Shown here in pieces: positions 1 to 7,259 of a stretch of 64,000 bases of DNA; within the stretch, counting starts at the first letter, position 1; every line of letters starts with the position of its first letter. Below the pieces are notes generated by a model. That model was not told the DNA's origin, searched no databases, and saw nothing but the letters and a program-made list of their open reading frames with translations. Made by a program: the position numbers and the translations under genes. The stretch is from an uncultured Spirochaetaceae bacterium (lineage in GTDB: Bacteria; Spirochaetota; Spirochaetia; Sphaerochaetales; Sphaerochaetaceae): contig CALXMP010000004.1 in assembly GCA_944389505.1 (NCBI GenBank), forward strand, positions 62,001 through 126,000, in the 5' to 3' direction.

Positions 1-1263
1 ATCCATCAGATCGATCACGCATTCATCACCTTCGGGATTGAATTCCCTGGAATTGGCATTTTTAAGTCCTGCCAGCGAACGCGCGGCCTCGATTACCGCT
101 ATCTGCATGCCAAGGCATATGCCGAGATATGGGACATCATTCTCACGCGCAAACCTAGCACACTGGATCATGCCCTCGATTCCACGCGATCCAAAGCCTC
201 CTGGAACCAGGATTCCATCGACATCCTTCAGCAGCTGTTCCGGCCCTATTTTCTCCACCTCCTCCGTATCGACAAACACAAGCTCGAGGTCAGCATCATT
301 CCAGCTTGCTGCATGGTACAGCGCCTCATTTATCGAAAGATAGGCATCAGGCAGTTTCACGTATTTGCCGCAGATAGCGATCCTTAGTCTGCGGTCCTTT
401 GGTCTCTCCATACGCTCGACAGCCGCAGTCCACCCCTCAAGATCGCATGGGCCGCAGTCCAGGGATAGCCTCGATACAGCAAAGTCATCAAATCCACGCT
501 CATGGAGAAGCAAAGGAAGCGCATAGATCGGATTGACATTCTCGTTTCCGATTACCGCCTTTCTGCTGACATTGCAGAACATCGCAAGCTTTGAGAGGAT
601 ATCATCATCGAGGGTCTTATCGGAGCGGGCAATAATACAGTCCGGCATAATGCCCATTCCCTGAAGCTCATGAACAGAATGCTGTCCAGGTTTCGTCTTA
701 TACTCGCCACTGCAGGCAAGGTATGGGACAAGCACGACATGGATGAACATCGTGTTATCAACTCCAGCCTCTATGCGGAGCTGTCTTATAGCCTCAAGAA
801 ACGGCTGGCTTTCGATATCACCGATAGTACCTCCGATCTCGGTAATCACAACATCGGCACCTGTCATCTCTCCAAGCGAGTATATCGCAGACTTTATCTC
901 ATCGGTAACATGGGGGATTATCTGGACTGTCTTGCCAAGATACTCCCCTCGCCTTTCCCTTGTGAGGATATTCCAGAACACCTTTCCGCTCGTGAGGTTG
1001 GACTTCCTGTTGAGATTCTCATCGATGAATCTTTCATAATGGCCGAGATCGAGATCTGTCTCGGCACCATCCTCCGTCACGAATACCTCGCCATGCTGAT
1101 ACGGGCTCATCGTTCCCGGATCCACATTGAGGTACGGATCAAGCTTCTGTGCAGCGACCTTCAGCCCTCGCTGCTTTAGAAGCATTCCAAGACTCGCAGC
1201 GCTTACCCCTTTGCCGAGGCCGGATACAACACCACCTGTTACGAATATGTACTTGCGATCCAT
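1..1263 (-). CDS. pyrG: CTP synthase, C-terminus cut by window edge
   Basis: CTP synthase makes CTP from UTP, ATP and glutamine. The 421 visible codons begin MDRKYIFVTGGVVSGLGKGV, the synthetase P-loop, followed by the family's conserved LDPYLNVDPGTMSPYQHGEV stretch and the EIGGTIGDIE motif near residue 140. The glutaminase domain begins around residue 300 with ICGKYV. The last visible part contains GGFGSRGIEG and the nucleophile elbow LGICLGMQ. The rest of the glutaminase domain, with its His-Glu pair, lies outside the window. The ATG at 1263 is preceded by AGGAGG. It is the first gene of a leftward transcript, divergent from the lipoprotein at 1460, with its own TTGAGG-N17-TATAAT promoter and a leader that can fold. 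The family assignment is certain. Confidence 0.97.
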   Translation of the reverse strand, partial: MDRKYIFVTGGVVSGLGKGVSAASLGMLLKQRGLKVAAQKLDPYLNVDPGTMSPYQHGEVFVTEDGAETDLDLGHYERFIDENLNRKSNLTSGKVFWNILTRERRGEYLGKTVQIIPHVTDEIKSAIYSLGEMTGADVVITEIGGTIGDIESQPFLEAIRQLRIEAGVDNTMFIHVVLVPYLACSGEYKTKPGQHSVHELQGMGIMPDCIIARSDKTLDDDILSKLAMFCNVSRKAVIGNENVNPIYALPLLLHERGFDDFAVSRLSLDCGPCDLEGWTAAVERMERPKDRRLRIAICGKYVKLPDAYLSINEALYHAASWNDADLELVFVDTEEVEKIGPEQLLKDVDGILVPGGFGSRGIEGMIQCARFARENDVPYLGICLGMQIAVIEAARSLAGLKNANSREFNPEGDECVIDLMD

Positions 1264-1358
1264 GATTCCTCCTGAAAAAGAGAAAGGACGCCTACTCCTG
1301 AAAAGAATAGACGTCTTTGTCTTCAGCTGATTATATTGCTTCAGCCTGTTTTCCTCAA
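1264..1358 (-). promoter_or_regulatory. pyrG promoter and possible leader attenuator
   Basis: Read on the minus strand, TTGAGG (1358-1353), a 17-bp spacer and a perfect TATAAT (1335-1330) form a good promoter. The leader that follows can fold AAAGACGTCTA against TAGGCGTCCTTT (about 1318 to 1282) with one bulge and one mismatch, and runs into CTTTCTCTTTTT just before the AGGAGG ribosome site. A hairpin followed by a U-rich run is the shape of an attenuator. pyrG is controlled by attenuation in several Gram-positive bacteria, but the sequence here is not the known pppGGGC leader, so the role is an inference. Confidence 0.5.
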
Positions 1359-1403
1359 CAGCAAGTCCATGGATCAGATAACGTTTTCTGAATTGCAAAT
1401 ATC

Positions 1404-1439
1404 TTGACAAACTACTAGGGGGGGGGGCATGCTCATAAC
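1404..1439 (+). promoter_or_regulatory. Lipoprotein promoter with G10 tract after the -35 box
   Basis: A perfect -35 box, TTGACA (1404-1409), is followed by ten consecutive G residues (1418-1427) and then CATGCTCATAAC. With the present tract, CATGCT lies 18 nt from the -35 box but is a poor -10. The better -10, CATAAC, lies 24 nt away, so loss of several G residues would bring it to a normal distance. A G tract within a promoter spacer is the known phase-variation device of Neisseria porA, and Treponema pallidum tpr genes carry poly-G near their promoters. The gene follows with AGGAGG before its ATG. Confidence 0.6.
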
Positions 1440-1459
1440 AACAAATCTAGGAGGATCAC

Positions 1460-2515
1460 ATGAGAAAATCCCTTTTGATTGCATTTGCGATAATCTTTAG
1501 CCTTACCGCATGCACAAATAGACCAGTATTCTGGCTTCCACCGGAAATATTCAATCCAGATCCAGAACCTGTAGAAGAATGCAAGCACATCAATCTGACA
1601 GAAGTCACCGAATATTTCGATCCATCAAGTGAACATTATCCCAAGACCGGCATCTGTGCTGAGTGCGGCGAGGAAATCACAAGAGATTCAATAGAAATAG
1701 GAACTGCAGATCAGCTTCTTATTCTCGGCAATGATTTGAGTGCAAACAATGACATCGGATGCTATACAATTTCCATTATTGATGACATTGATATGACAGG
1801 AAATCCATGGCCATACATAAATTTAGATGGATCCAAAGAGCCATATAACAAAAAGGAATTTGTAATCAATGGCAATGGACATTCAATTAAAGGCTTAACC
1901 ATCAATGACAATGATTTGACAATAACTGATATTCGTGGAATTGGCTTTATTTCAAGGACATGGAGTGCTGTCACATTGGAAATAAAAGATCTTACATTGA
2001 TAGATGCTCATATAACTGCAAGTAAAGGAAGTGGTAATACCCGTCCTAGCCTTGGAGGATTTGTTGGTTGGATAGAGGCCAATGAATATGTAAAGATTTC
2101 CAATTGCCATGTCATTGAATCAGAATTTTCTGGCGGTCATAGGGCTGGTGGAATCTATGGATATGCTGCTGGTTGGGATGAAGATGGTCCTGTATTAACA
2201 GATATTGAAATTAATGATTGCTCTGTTGAAGATACGAATTTTTCTTTAACGAAAGCTTCCGTCGGTGGTATTATTGGCCATGCAGGTGGAAACGGAAACA
2301 CTAAAATCTATGTTTCCGACTCATTTGTAACTGGATGTACCATCAGCAGTGAAGATGGAGATGACAGAATCGGCAATATACTGGGAACAAATGGAATTGG
2401 CCAAACAGAACTTACATCTGTGACTTTCTCTGGAAACACATTGAATGGAAATAGCTCAGATAAATATTGTGGCAGAGATGCATTTGGTGAAACGGGTTCA
2501 TTGACTATCAAGTAA
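1460..2515 (+). CDS. Surface lipoprotein with GLUG-like repeats
   Basis: 351 residues. The signal peptide ends in the lipobox LTAC, so Cys18 should be lipidated and the protein anchored in a membrane. A proline- and glutamate-rich linker is followed by a small module with a CxxC pair (GICAECGEEI, about residues 73-82), also seen in the lipoprotein at 45674. The rest is a run of beta-helix-like repeats of the GLUG type (GGFVG, GGIYG, GGIIG separated by about 35 residues). No enzyme motif was seen. Codon use is more AT-rich than in neighbouring genes, suggesting a different history. The ATG is preceded by AGGAGG at a normal distance. Function is unknown; adhesion or surface display is a guess from the fold. 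It stands alone between the pyrG promoter and a terminator. Confidence 0.8.
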   Translation: MRKSLLIAFAIIFSLTACTNRPVFWLPPEIFNPDPEPVEECKHINLTEVTEYFDPSSEHYPKTGICAECGEEITRDSIEIGTADQLLILGNDLSANNDIGCYTISIIDDIDMTGNPWPYINLDGSKEPYNKKEFVINGNGHSIKGLTINDNDLTITDIRGIGFISRTWSAVTLEIKDLTLIDAHITASKGSGNTRPSLGGFVGWIEANEYVKISNCHVIESEFSGGHRAGGIYGYAAGWDEDGPVLTDIEINDCSVEDTNFSLTKASVGGIIGHAGGNGNTKIYVSDSFVTGCTISSEDGDDRIGNILGTNGIGQTELTSVTFSGNTLNGNSSDKYCGRDAFGETGSLTIK

Positions 2516-2556
2516 GTCCCTGTTGAGCCATAAATTTATCTTTTAAGTTAATATTT

Positions 2557-2607
2557 CCCCTTCCTATCGAGAATCCATCTCGGAAACAGGAGGGGGATTT
2601 CTTTGTT
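2557..2607. terminator. Bidirectional terminator
   Basis: CCCCTTCC (2557-2564) pairs with GGAGGGGG (2589-2596). Inside the loop a second perfect stem forms, CGAGA with TCTCG (2568-2582). T-rich sequence follows to the right and A-rich sequence lies to the left, so it can end both the lipoprotein transcript and the minus-strand chain ending at 2628. Confidence 0.7.
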
Positions 2608-2627
2608 TGCTCACTTAGGCCTGTATA

Positions 2628-3134
2628 TCAGATATAGCTTACGGTCTCTGCGAGTGCTTTTCTGTTCTTTGCTTCCCTGCCCTTCTTTTCTTTTGCATGC
2701 CCTAGGTCAAGCATCATCAGGACCTCTTCATTATCAGGAAGGCCAAGAAGCCTCTTTGCCTTCTCAGGATCGAAAAAGTTGATCCAGCAGCTATCTACTC
2801 CGATATCCGCAGCTGCAAGCATCATGTGCGTAGCAATAATTGAAGCATCCTCAATGCCGGAATCCCGCTTATCTCCAGGATAGACAAATACATTTTCCTT
2901 ATTGTATGTAACGACAAGTACTGTTGTAGCACCATAGCGGCAAGGGGTTAGTTTATCAATCAGAGATAGTCCCTCCTCACTCTGCACAACATACACATGC
3001 TGCTCCTGAAGATTCTTCGCTGTCGGAGCAAGTCTTCCGGCCTTAAGTATCGTATCAAGCTCATTCTGAGTCAGGTGCTGATTATCATATGATCTGCAGG
3101 AGTATCTGCAGGCAATAAGTTCCTTGAAATCCAT
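2628..3134 (-). CDS. Nitroreductase-family FMN oxidoreductase
   Basis: 168 residues, the usual size of a short nitroreductase. The start MDFKELIACRYSCRSYDNQ carries the family's Arg-Ser-x-Arg flavin phosphate signature (here RYSCRSY), followed by APTAKNLQEQHVYVV and, near the C-terminus, ALAETVSYI. Proteins of this family bind FMN and reduce nitro compounds, quinones or other acceptors with NAD(P)H; the substrate cannot be read from the sequence. It ends the minus-strand chain that begins at 8623 but is 57 bp away from the gene before it and has its own GAGGA site, so it may also be expressed alone. Confidence 0.88.
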   Translation of the reverse strand: MDFKELIACRYSCRSYDNQHLTQNELDTILKAGRLAPTAKNLQEQHVYVVQSEEGLSLIDKLTPCRYGATTVLVVTYNKENVFVYPGDKRDSGIEDASIIATHMMLAAADIGVDSCWINFFDPEKAKRLLGLPDNEEVLMMLDLGHAKEKKGREAKNRKALAETVSYI

Positions 3135-3191
3135 AGTGAATCCTCATATCTGAATATCTGTACATAGCAGAAGGAAATCAAGAGGAAGAAT

Positions 3192-3551
3192 TCACACACC
3201 TGCATTCCTAAGGATTTTCTCAGGATTGCCTCCGTAGGATTTTACTGATGCAGTGAGTGCCTCGACAGACTTCCTGAGCCTTTTGATCTCCTCGTCAGCG
3301 CTGATCTGTATTCCCATGTTCTTCAGAAGACTGGGGAATGCTTTTGCGAACTCGGTGCAGACTCCATTTCTCCAGTTCTGGTTTCTGCTTGCCGCGATAA
3401 GCACGGAAGCTGCCATCCTCACGACATCCTCGGGAGCAGGATTGTTCTGGAAAACGATATTGTAATGCGTATTGTCGGTCTTGAGGACCTGCATCCCAGG
3501 CAGTGTTCTTGCAACCTCCGGTGTTATCTTCTGTACTTCATTGTTCTCCAT
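3192..3551 (-). CDS. Small protein of unknown function
   Basis: 119 residues starting MENNEVQKITPEVARTLPGM. The ATG at 3551 is chosen over upstream in-frame starts because GGAGG lies seven bases before it and because upstream starts would overlap the preceding gene deeply. No signal peptide or membrane span is seen. The C-terminal third (about 85-110) is a charged helix (EEIKRLRKSVEALTASVKSY) that could form a coiled coil. I do not recognise the family. It lies 16 bp after the alkyltransferase-like gene and is probably co-transcribed with it. Confidence 0.6.
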   Translation of the reverse strand: MENNEVQKITPEVARTLPGMQVLKTDNTHYNIVFQNNPAPEDVVRMAASVLIAASRNQNWRNGVCTEFAKAFPSLLKNMGIQISADEEIKRLRKSVEALTASVKSYGGNPEKILRNAGV

Positions 3552-3567
3552 ATTATCCTCCTTGTTG

Positions 3568-3879
3568 TCATTTCCAGTTCCATCGGCACTTTGTAAGATC
3601 GACATGATTATAATCGGCGAAGGGTACGCCCTCGTCCTCAAGCAGTACATGCTGCTCCTTCCAGCCCGGGACAAGCCGTCCTGAATGGTTGACTACCCTG
3701 TGGCATGGGTATTCGCCATAGTATTCAGAAAGACTGCAGATCCTGCCTATCAGCCTTGAGCGGTTCTCCATACCTAGAATCCTTGCGATATCCCCATAGG
3801 TTGAGACAAAGCCGGGAGGGATTTCCCCTATTGCGGAGAGCACTTCATATATGAGTTCCTCGGTAAGAACCTTCCCCAT
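3568..3879 (-). CDS. Alkylguanine-DNA alkyltransferase-like protein
   Basis: 103 residues, corresponding only to the C-terminal DNA-binding domain of O6-alkylguanine-DNA alkyltransferases. The helix-turn-helix segment STYGDIARILG and the active-site motif EYPCHRVVNHSGRLV are present, so unlike the ATL proteins, where Cys is replaced by Trp, this one keeps the acceptor Cys of PCHRV. It may repair alkylated guanine directly or flag damage for excision repair. The start overlaps the stop of the upstream gene in TGATG, which implies translational coupling. The missing N-terminal domain is normal for the short forms of this family. Confidence 0.85.
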   Translation of the reverse strand: MGKVLTEELIYEVLSAIGEIPPGFVSTYGDIARILGMENRSRLIGRICSLSEYYGEYPCHRVVNHSGRLVPGWKEQHVLLEDEGVPFADYNHVDLTKCRWNWK

Positions 3880-4397
3880 CAGAGATAATCCCTGTACGTC
3901 CCTCTGACATAGAAGTCGATATCAAGCAGAGAGAACAGGACGACGACGCTGTTGTTCACCGCATCGTAACCAACTGCGGTCCTGAATAGTCTCTCTCTGC
4001 GTCCTGAGATAGGACTTCCGACAGTAAGCGGGGTTATCGAAACCATAGGACCCGCCCCATTGTTGTCAGTGCGGTAGAATCCACCTATTCCTATAAGCGT
4101 ATTGATTCCAGATCCTGCAACCTTCGATGCCGTGGATCTTGGACCGAGAATCGCTGCGGAGAAATCTATTCCGAACATGTTATTGGCAAAGGGCATTGGA
4201 AGCAGCTCTGATACCCCCCAGACCTCCATCTCCCAGCGCTCCGAAAGACCGACATTCATTCCATATGAGAAGCTGATGCCCTTCTCCGGCCATCTGTAGA
4301 TCCCGTGTCCGATTGAGAGGGAGATATCATGATGGTCGCCTGCATGGAGGGAGCCAAGGGAAACTATAAGCATGATGATTACAGCTATCCTCTTCAT
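3879..4397 (-). CDS. Exported barrel-like protein, unknown function
   Basis: 172 residues from the ATG at 4397, chosen because GGAGG precedes it and the ATG overlaps the previous stop in ATGA. The signal peptide MKRIAVIIMLIVSLGSLHA ends in a signal peptidase I site. The mature part alternates polar and hydrophobic residues with many Gly and aromatic residues, as in small outer-membrane beta-barrels. No known family was recognised. The neighbouring gene at 4394 encodes a similar exported protein with a related signal peptide, so the two may be a duplicated or paired envelope unit. Confidence 0.7.
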   Translation of the reverse strand: MKRIAVIIMLIVSLGSLHAGDHHDISLSIGHGIYRWPEKGISFSYGMNVGLSERWEMEVWGVSELLPMPFANNMFGIDFSAAILGPRSTASKVAGSGINTLIGIGGFYRTDNNGAGPMVSITPLTVGSPISGRRERLFRTAVGYDAVNNSVVVLFSLLDIDFYVRGTYRDYL

Positions 4398-4891
4398 ACA
4401 GCACCTCCGAAGAAGCATGAGAATTTCATGACATATATGCCCCAGCCCCACTGCTGCTTAAGCACCTCATAGAGGACATACGGCGAGAAGAACTCGAAGG
4501 AGTATGCCTTGTCGTGGAATGCGAATGGAGAGATTCCCACCACGAGATTGAACTCATTCCCCATTCTGTACTGGAAGCCCGTTCCGATACGTGGTGACCA
4601 TACGACAGGATTCGGAAAGAGCGCATTGAATACATGGTCATGGATGAGAAGCATCGGGAGCGATACCTGGATCCTTGCGCTCTCGAAGAATGTCCCGTAA
4701 GGGGTGAAATCGGCAGATAGCTCGATATCCCCGGCATGATCGGAATTGAATGAGAGTATGGCAGCTGCCGTGAGACCACCATACGGTTCGCTGCCGGAGA
4801 ACTGCCCTACAGGTGCAAGCGAGTAACCGAACGAGACCGCGTAGAGCGCACATGGAAGAATTAGAAGAACCATCATCAGAATACGCTTCAT
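4394..4891 (-). CDS. Exported barrel-like protein, unknown function
   Basis: 165 residues. The signal peptide MKRILMMVLLILPCALYA is followed by a mature region of alternating strands (for example DIELSADFTPYGTFFESARIQVSL), suggesting an outer-membrane or periplasmic beta protein. A Cys sits inside the signal peptide, but the surrounding LPCALYA is a poor lipobox, so lipidation is unlikely. It starts one base after the stop of the phospholipase D-like gene and its own stop overlaps the next start, so these envelope genes are one transcription unit. Function unknown. Confidence 0.68.
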   Translation of the reverse strand: MKRILMMVLLILPCALYAVSFGYSLAPVGQFSGSEPYGGLTAAAILSFNSDHAGDIELSADFTPYGTFFESARIQVSLPMLLIHDHVFNALFPNPVVWSPRIGTGFQYRMGNEFNLVVGISPFAFHDKAYSFEFFSPYVLYEVLKQQWGWGIYVMKFSCFFGGAV

Positions 4892-4892
4892 C

Positions 4893-6155
4893 CTAACCTC
4901 CGTAATACATGAAAAGATACGAGAAGAAGTTTCCTTCTTCCTTCTTCAGGCGCACGGCCTCATCCATTGTGAATCTATGTGCTCCCTTCATAATATCCGC
5001 AGCATGGTTCTCAAGCTCCTCCGCCAGTTCCCTGCTGTCAATCACAAGCGCGAGCTCATGGGAAAGGCCCATCGATCTGTAATTGAAGTTCGAGGAGCCG
5101 ATCACGACATACCTGTCATCGACTATCATCAGTTTCTCATGGAGAAGCGGAAGCTCATTGCCCTCCTCATCCTCGGTACTGCTGTATACGGTAACACCGG
5201 TAGCGATAAGATCGGGAAGGAAGTAATATATTCCGCCCGCAGCGTATCCCCTGAGATCTATCGGCATCACCATCGTTATATCGACACCGCGCATGGTGGC
5301 ATTTGAAAGGCACTCCTCCATGTTGTCATCGAGAACAGGAAGATATGGGAAGAGCAGTATCGAATGCTCTGCCGAGGCGATCAGGGATGCATACATTCCC
5401 GCAATCGAATCGGATCCCATATTGATGAGATAGGCATCATACATGCCATTTCCGCCTTCCCTCACGGGGAAATCATCATGGCTTATCTCATCAACTGAGG
5501 TGCTGTTCCATATTTCCACGAACTCATTGATGAGCGCACGGGAAAGCTCTGGAGAGCGGAACAGATACATGCTGTCCCTCTGTGTCTTTCCCTCTCCTGC
5601 CCCCATCGAGATGTAGTTCATGTTCATGCCGCCTATCGCGGCAAGCTCGCCATCTATGACGAAGAGCTTCCTGTGGTCCCTTATGACGAGCTCGGATGGA
5701 TTGAGAAGCCTTGTCGCTGAAAGCGGTGAGTACTCAATGAGATTGATGCCATAATCGCGGAGGAAGTAGAGCTGCGTCATATGGTTGCGCGTCTCTGTCA
5801 TATCGTAGGAGGAGATCCCATCGATGATGAAATAGACATCGACCCCGCGCTCTGCTGCGGCTATCAGCGCATCATACATCCCCTCAAGCGCATCAGATGA
5901 AGATCCAAGGAATGTCGAGATGAGGATATAGTCCTCTGCCGAATCTATAAGCCCGGTAATTCTCTCAAGCCACTTCGTGCCGTCGAAGAATGTCTCAGGA
6001 TAAGGAACGGATACATACTCCGCTCCGTAGTATTCAAGCTTCTCCTCCAGCGACAGGGATCCATCATAGGAAACACCACCTGTGAACGCATCAGTAAACG
6101 ATGCGCAGGAGGCAAGAAGCATGATAAACGGAATAATGAAGGCCAGTCGTCTCAC
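4893..6155 (-). CDS. Phospholipase D / cardiolipin synthase-like lipoprotein
   Basis: 420 residues with a lipobox, LLASC, giving a lipidated Cys17. Two PLD catalytic motifs are complete: HRKLFVIDGELAAIGGMN (His161, Lys163, Asp168) and HEKLMIVDDRYVVIGSSNFN (about residue 345). Such proteins form a covalent phosphohistidine intermediate and act on phospholipids or other phosphodiesters, for example as cardiolipin synthases. The lipid anchor and lack of cytoplasmic-type membrane spans suggest action in the periplasm or at the envelope. The neighbouring exported proteins fit an envelope role. Substrate not decided by the sequence. Confidence 0.87.
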   Translation of the reverse strand: MRRLAFIIPFIMLLASCASFTDAFTGGVSYDGSLSLEEKLEYYGAEYVSVPYPETFFDGTKWLERITGLIDSAEDYILISTFLGSSSDALEGMYDALIAAAERGVDVYFIIDGISSYDMTETRNHMTQLYFLRDYGINLIEYSPLSATRLLNPSELVIRDHRKLFVIDGELAAIGGMNMNYISMGAGEGKTQRDSMYLFRSPELSRALINEFVEIWNSTSVDEISHDDFPVREGGNGMYDAYLINMGSDSIAGMYASLIASAEHSILLFPYLPVLDDNMEECLSNATMRGVDITMVMPIDLRGYAAGGIYYFLPDLIATGVTVYSSTEDEEGNELPLLHEKLMIVDDRYVVIGSSNFNYRSMGLSHELALVIDSRELAEELENHAADIMKGAHRFTMDEAVRLKKEEGNFFSYLFMYYGG

Positions 6156-6158
6156 GGA

Positions 6159-7259
6159 CTAGATTGTATTCAGGGTGAATGGTTTCGGCAACAGCTCTGA
6201 GAACCTCATCCTGACCTCTTCCGTCCCCGATGACAGGACCACGAGCGTATCAGGATACGCGAACTCGGCAAGTACCTGGAGACATATGGCGCATGGCGGC
6301 GACGGAGGGGTACTGTCTGTGAAGACTGCAACCATCTCGATTCGTGTCCTTCCCTCTGCGGCTATTGCTGTCGTTACAGCATTCCGCTCGGCGCATATCG
6401 TGGCGCCATATGATGAATTCTCGACATTGCAGCCTGTATATATCTTCCCGGAGGATGTGACGACAGCAGCACCGACCTTAAATCCTGAATATGGAGCGTA
6501 TGCATTGATCCTAGCATTCCGGGCAAGTCTCAGGGCATGCTTCACAAGATACTCCGTGACAGGCACACGCTTTCTCTTCCCGTTCCTATCCTCTACTGCT
6601 GATACAGCATCGAGAGCGGAGGGGAAAGCCGCGAGATCGGAGACAGCAGCATCGGCCCCTGCAGCATAGAGATCGGTCATCGGATATGTAGAACCTGTGC
6701 CTATCGCATGGCATCCGGCGCTCTTCGCGCTCTTTATGCCCATGATGGAATCCTCGAAGACAATCGCCTCGCTTCCATCAAGGCCCAGCCTGATCAGGCA
6801 GAGCGTGTAGATGTCAGGGAACGGTTTGTTGCGCTTTATATCCTCACCCGATGCGATGAAATCGAAATCATCGGGAGATAGCCCTATCCCTTTGATATTC
6901 ATCATGACCTTCCACCCTGGAGCGGAGGATGCGACAGCGGTCATTATGCCCTCAGCTCTGGCGCTCTTCACGATCTCCTTCGCGCCCGGTAGCGAGATAT
7001 CGAGACCGGAAGCGCGCTTCTCATACTCCCTCCTGAAGAAAGCAGAGGCCTCATTATAGTCATATGGAGAACCCGTCAGCCCCAGCTCCTTCGCTGGTCC
7101 ATCGAAGAATATCCGTTCACCACCGCCGAGGTAGTCGGAGAATACAGAGCTGTCGGCATCCATGCCTATCGATCTAAAGTATGAGACACCGATCGATACA
7201 GAGAGCTCCTCGCTCTCTGCAAGCACGCCATCCATATCGAAGAGGAAGGCCTTTATCAT
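6159..7259 (-). CDS. HAD hydrolase-cytidine deaminase fusion
   Basis: 366 residues made of two enzymes. Residues 1-220 are a beta-phosphoglucomutase-like HAD phosphatase: FDMDGVLAESE (Asp8, Asp10), the Ser motif VASSAP, Lys in KRNKPFPD, and FEDSIMGI. A basic linker (GKRKR) leads to a complete cytidine deaminase, residues 236-366: NAYAPYSGFKVGAAV, ICAERNAV (zinc Cys289, Glu291) and PPCAIC (Cys333, Cys336). The deaminase converts cytidine or deoxycytidine to uridine forms. The HAD part could remove the 5' phosphate from a nucleotide first, but that is inferred. The stop of the dihydropyrimidinase gene is downstream in the chain order: the two genes overlap in ATGA, so they are coupled and probably share a pyrimidine salvage or breakdown role. 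Confidence 0.9.
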   Translation of the reverse strand: MIKAFLFDMDGVLAESEELSVSIGVSYFRSIGMDADSSVFSDYLGGGERIFFDGPAKELGLTGSPYDYNEASAFFRREYEKRASGLDISLPGAKEIVKSARAEGIMTAVASSAPGWKVMMNIKGIGLSPDDFDFIASGEDIKRNKPFPDIYTLCLIRLGLDGSEAIVFEDSIMGIKSAKSAGCHAIGTGSTYPMTDLYAAGADAAVSDLAAFPSALDAVSAVEDRNGKRKRVPVTEYLVKHALRLARNARINAYAPYSGFKVGAAVVTSSGKIYTGCNVENSSYGATICAERNAVTTAIAAEGRTRIEMVAVFTDSTPPSPPCAICLQVLAEFAYPDTLVVLSSGTEEVRMRFSELLPKPFTLNTI

